Position numbers and translations under genes: made by a program
Assembly: GCA_946480555.1 (NCBI GenBank)
Contig: CAMLLE010000038.1
Coordinates: 1 to 11,563 of the forward strand
Source: an uncultured Verrucomicrobia subdivision 3 bacterium
GTDB lineage: Bacteria > Verrucomicrobiota > Verrucomicrobiae > Limisphaerales > CAMLLE01
Direction: 5' to 3'
DNA: 11,563 nt
Shown: in pieces, positions 8,524-11,563 of the stretch
Layout of the letters: each line of letters begins with the position of its first letter
Numbering within the stretch: the stretch's first letter is position 1
The notes under the pieces: model-generated
Database searches by the model: none
Seen by the model: the letters and a program-made list of their open reading frames with translations, nothing else
What the model was told of the DNA's origin: nothing

Positions 8524-8545
8524 GGGCTGCTCGGCAGTGCAGCCC
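8524..8545 (+). repeat. Predicted hairpin 4
   Basis: GGGCTGC (8524-8530) and GCAGCCC (8539-8545) form a perfect 7-bp stem around an 8-nt loop. It starts 8 nt after hairpin 3. Confidence 0.5.
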
Positions 8546-8555
8546 TGTTGATGAA

Positions 8556-8568
8556 GTGCGTTTCGCAC
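8556..8568 (+). repeat. Predicted hairpin 5
   Basis: GTGCG and CGCAC pair around TTT, with a weaker outer GAT/ATC pairing. Short, and alone it would not be notable; it is listed because it continues the series of hairpins. From 8570 to 8632 I see no further structure and no ribosome binding site. Confidence 0.3.
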
Positions 8569-8632
8569 ATCGCGGGGTGCGTTGATTGCATTGGCGCAGC
8601 GGTTGTTTCCCGGCACGATTTCAAACCTGAAC

Positions 8633-11563
8633 ATGAGCATCCGATCTGCGCTTCTCTCCGCACTGGCTTTGTCGGTCTTTCCAGTTTCCGCTGCGACAAT
8701 CACGGACAACTTCAACGCCGACGTGAATTACCTGACGAACGGAGTGAGCGGCACGATCTGGGACGGCGTTTACTTCGGCGCGAACGAATTCAGCAACACC
8801 GGCACTGGCGGCGGCACTCCCGGCGCCACGCTCAAGTGCGATGCCAACATCAGCACCAATGGCCTGCTGTCGGTCGAATCGACGAGCACCGCATGGGAAG
8901 GCGCGGACGACGACGGCTTCTTCCTTTACAAGGTCGTCAGGGGCGATTTCTCCGCGGTCGTGCGCGTGGTGAGCCCTTACGACAGCACCGGCTTCAACAC
9001 CGCGGGATTGCAGGTGCGGGCGTTTTCGCCGGGCGGAAATCCGCTCGGCGGAACCGAAGACTACGTGTCATGGACGCGCTTCGATCAGTTCAATTTCCCA
9101 AATTACCTGCGCAACGAAGTGAACGGCACGGTGACGCAGATCAATCCCGGCGGCTTTCCGAACAACCATTACTGGCTGCGCATTGATCGCGTGAACGGCA
9201 CGAACTTCAACTTCTACCAGCGCGCATCGGCCGGCGATTCCTGGCAGCTCGTGAATTTTCCCGCGCCATTGAATGGAAGCGTCCTGAGCCGTTCGGACTT
9301 TGCGGGGCTGCCGCTGCAGGTCGGCATCATGCACGCCACCTTCAACAATGCGATTGGCGTTCAGTTCAGCGATTTCAGCATCTCGGCCACGAACTTCGAC
9401 AGCCTCGCCACGCCACCTTCGCCCGTCACCGGGTTAAACATCGTCAGTGGAACGAATCGCAACGCCACGATTTCCTGGACGCCGGGAGCGGGAAGCGCCG
9501 GAACACTGGTCGCCATCTGGACTGGTTCCGAAGCTGTGAAGCAGCGCCCGATCGATGGCTTCACCTACACCGCGAATCCAAATTTCGGCGCGGGTGACAT
9601 GCTGTTGGCGACGAATTACTTGGTTGTTTATTCGGGAACGGGCAGCAGCGTGGATGTCACGAATCTACCAACTGGAGTCACGTGCTACGCCGGCGCGTTC
9701 GCCTTTGCGGGTTCGGGTTCGACGCTGGTATATGCAAACGCACCGGAGCGCGGCAGCTTTCTGGTTTCCGGCGGCGGTTCGGTTGCACCCACGAACAGCA
9801 ACATCGCCGTCGATCCTGTGACACCCGCGCTGACAAACTTCATCACGCTCGGCGGTTGGGAAACGAATGGCGACTTTGAATCGTGGACCACCTCAGGCGT
9901 TACCGGGGTGGCGGTTTCCGGTGGTTCGATCAACGGCACTGCGAGCGGCAGCAATCCCCAGATTTCGCGGCTGAACTTTGCCGGGCCCGATCTCGATCTC
10001 GGATTCTTCGATCAGGTTGAATTGCGGATTCAAGTTCCGGCCAGCTTCACGGGCAACATCCAGATTTACTACGGGGTCACGAATACGCCCGGCATCAGCG
10101 GCACGCGCGTGCTGACGATTCCCAATTCGATGATCCCCAAGGACGGCGCGTTTCACACGTATCGCATCGACGTGGGACTCGAACCCGCATGGCGAGGCAA
10201 CTTGCGCGACCTGAGAATTGATCCCATGGGAAATGCGGCGACGGCGGGCGACGAATTCGCCATCGATTACCTGCGCGTGGGCGATCGTGCGGGCGAAGTT
10301 TATCTGGTTCGCAACAGCACGGAATGTCCCGCGCCGGGCGCCCTCAACACATTCGGCCGAACCGTCCTTTCAATGGAGTCCAAACACTTCCGCTTTCTTT
10401 GGGACGCGTCGGTGACGACGAATAGTTTCTGGCGCAGCACCATGCCGCATCACACGCTGCGGAACCTTGAAGAAACCTGGCAGGTCTATGTGAACCTGCT
10501 CGGTTACCGCGAACCGGCGGAATCCTGGAATCCCGGCAATCGCAACGGCAATAAATACAAGGTGAACATGATCACCTGGCACAGCGGCTATTGGGCGGGC
10601 GGAGATGGCAACACGGCCTTCGGTTATATGAACATCACGCCCGATGGCCTGCGCATGGATCCGCCGACGTGGGTGATTCCGCACGAGGTGATGCACGTGT
10701 TTCAGTTCCATCAACGCGATGGCGGTCAGACGGTGGACGGCTCGTGGTCGGAGGGGCACGCCAATTACGGGCGGGAACTGTGGCTGACCTTTTACCGGAA
10801 CTTGTTTCCGAACGACAGCGGCATCGACGCCAATTACATCCACAGCGCCCACATGATTGTCGCCCACGGCCGCGACTATTACCTCTCCTGGCCGTTCTTC
10901 CTGTATCTGGATGAAAACCCGGACGGCTTGCCGGATTTGGGCTTCGGCACGATGGCGAAAATCTGGAAGCAGAATCTGCCGGGCGTTTACATGTACACCA
11001 CGCTGGAAAATCTTACGCCCACCTCGAACGTGAAGGACATCATTGGTTGCTTCGCGCGGCGGCAATTGACTTTCGATTATCAGAATCAAACGGCAATCAC
11101 GAATGCCCTCAACACCCAGAATCCAACGCTCTGGCGCCGCTTTCTCACGACCGAACTGGTGCGGCGTCCGGACAACACCAACTGGTGGCGGGTGCCGATT
11201 GAAATGGCGCCAATGCAAGGCGGCTACACCATTCACGAACTGGTGCCGCATGGCTCCGGCGCGGGGCGTGAAGTGACGGTGAACTTCCACGGCTTGGCGG
11301 ACGCGGCTCGCGGCGCGGATTGGCGCGCCTCGTTCATCGTGATTTCCGATTCAGGCGTGGAGCGCTATTCGCCGCTTTGGAATTCGGGCACCAATTCCGT
11401 CACGCTCGCCGCGAACGAGAACCGCGTTTACCTGTCCGTGGCTGGAACGCCAAACACCGTTCAGTTCACTGGCTTCAGCGATTTGACGTATCCGTATCGC
11501 TCACATGGATCGAAGCAACGTCTGCATTATGAGCTTCAGGTGTTTGGCGCCACGCCGCGCGAG
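8633..11563 (+). CDS. Secreted multidomain protein with DUF6055-like zinc-peptidase domain (3' end missing)
   Basis: The frame stays open for 977 codons to the window end, with no stop. The signal peptide MSIRSALLSALALSVFPVSA precedes ATITDNF. About 25-250 is a ConA-like beta-sandwich (DDDGFFLYKVVRGDFSAVVR, YWLRIDRVNGTNFNFY). About 262-366 is a fibronectin-III-like domain of a type common in Bacteroidetes (TYTANPNFGAG, NYLVVYSGTGSSVDVTNL). About 405-560 is a jelly-roll-like, possibly carbohydrate-binding domain (GGWETNGDFESW, FHTYRIDVG, DYLRVGD). From about 580 (MESKHFRFLWD) it resembles DUF6055: PHEVMHVFQ gives HExxH at His684-His688, and SWSEGHANYG gives Glu707 as third ligand, a thermolysin-like spacing. 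A secreted endopeptidase acting on an attached or bulky substrate is plausible, but DUF6055 activity is unproven to my knowledge. The missing end may hold a sorting signal. The ATG at 8633 is chosen from the signal peptide. Confidence 0.85.
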   Translation, partial: MSIRSALLSALALSVFPVSAATITDNFNADVNYLTNGVSGTIWDGVYFGANEFSNTGTGGGTPGATLKCDANISTNGLLSVESTSTAWEGADDDGFFLYKVVRGDFSAVVRVVSPYDSTGFNTAGLQVRAFSPGGNPLGGTEDYVSWTRFDQFNFPNYLRNEVNGTVTQINPGGFPNNHYWLRIDRVNGTNFNFYQRASAGDSWQLVNFPAPLNGSVLSRSDFAGLPLQVGIMHATFNNAIGVQFSDFSISATNFDSLATPPSPVTGLNIVSGTNRNATISWTPGAGSAGTLVAIWTGSEAVKQRPIDGFTYTANPNFGAGDMLLATNYLVVYSGTGSSVDVTNLPTGVTCYAGAFAFAGSGSTLVYANAPERGSFLVSGGGSVAPTNSNIAVDPVTPALTNFITLGGWETNGDFESWTTSGVTGVAVSGGSINGTASGSNPQISRLNFAGPDLDLGFFDQVELRIQVPASFTGNIQIYYGVTNTPGISGTRVLTIPNSMIPKDGAFHTYRIDVGLEPAWRGNLRDLRIDPMGNAATAGDEFAIDYLRVGDRAGEVYLVRNSTECPAPGALNTFGRTVLSMESKHFRFLWDASVTTNSFWRSTMPHHTLRNLEETWQVYVNLLGYREPAESWNPGNRNGNKYKVNMITWHSGYWAGGDGNTAFGYMNITPDGLRMDPPTWVIPHEVMHVFQFHQRDGGQTVDGSWSEGHANYGRELWLTFYRNLFPNDSGIDANYIHSAHMIVAHGRDYYLSWPFFLYLDENPDGLPDLGFGTMAKIWKQNLPGVYMYTTLENLTPTSNVKDIIGCFARRQLTFDYQNQTAITNALNTQNPTLWRRFLTTELVRRPDNTNWWRVPIEMAPMQGGYTIHELVPHGSGAGREVTVNFHGLADAARGADWRASFIVISDSGVERYSPLWNSGTNSVTLAANENRVYLSVAGTPNTVQFTGFSDLTYPYRSHGSKQRLHYELQVFGATPRE

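Noticed and set aside
8521..9186. Plus-strand open frame of 221 codons starting in the hairpin region
   Set aside because: It overlaps the signal peptide and first domain of the secreted multidomain gene in another frame, and becomes an Arg-rich shadow. The frame from 8633 gives a proper signal peptide and stays open for 977 codons.
10370..11290. Minus-strand open frame of 306 codons opposite the DUF6055-like domain
   Set aside because: Antisense to the coding frame holding HEVMH and SEGHAN; no independent evidence.

Overview
The window is GC-rich and tightly one-sided: all six supported genes lie on the + strand, and two of them run off the edges. The gene content is secreted hydrolases, lipoproteins and one peptide transporter. 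There are dispersed short inverted-repeat elements between genes, and no Shine-Dalgarno sequences are visible. This pattern fits a member of the PVC group, most likely Verrucomicrobiota (Pedosphaera/Limisphaera-like). That assignment is an inference from style; no ribosomal or marker gene is present.

Layout: (1) 2-340, the 3' end of a zinc-peptidase-like gene with HEFAH and a downstream EFFAE motif. (2) 341-577, a non-coding stretch carrying a 34-bp near-perfect inverted repeat around a 138-nt interior. (3) 578-3133, an exported GH51-type alpha-L-arabinofuranosidase with an extra concanavalin-like domain. (4) 3134-3324, an intergenic stretch with one copy (A) of a short repeat family. (5) 3325-4926, a lipoprotein made of two tandem copies of the same kind of peptidase domain as gene 1; only the first copy keeps the zinc site. 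(6) 4984-6744, an exported DUF885-family putative metallopeptidase. (7) 6745-6864, two further copies (B and C) of the repeat family facing each other. (8) 6865-8355, a POT/PTR2-family proton-coupled oligopeptide transporter. (9) 8356-8632, an intergenic stretch with five successive predicted hairpins. (10) 8633 to the window end, a large secreted multidomain protein ending in a DUF6055-like domain with a thermolysin-type HEVMH...E site.

Taken together, four of the six genes encode candidate zinc peptidases of three unrelated types, and a fifth imports di- and tripeptides. The simplest reading is a locus for extracytoplasmic protein or peptide breakdown followed by peptide uptake, with an arabinose-releasing glycosidase inside it (perhaps for arabinose-containing plant glycoproteins; inference). 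The most unusual items are the lethal-factor-like lipoprotein with an active-plus-dead domain duplication, and the repeat elements that occupy four of the five intergenic gaps.
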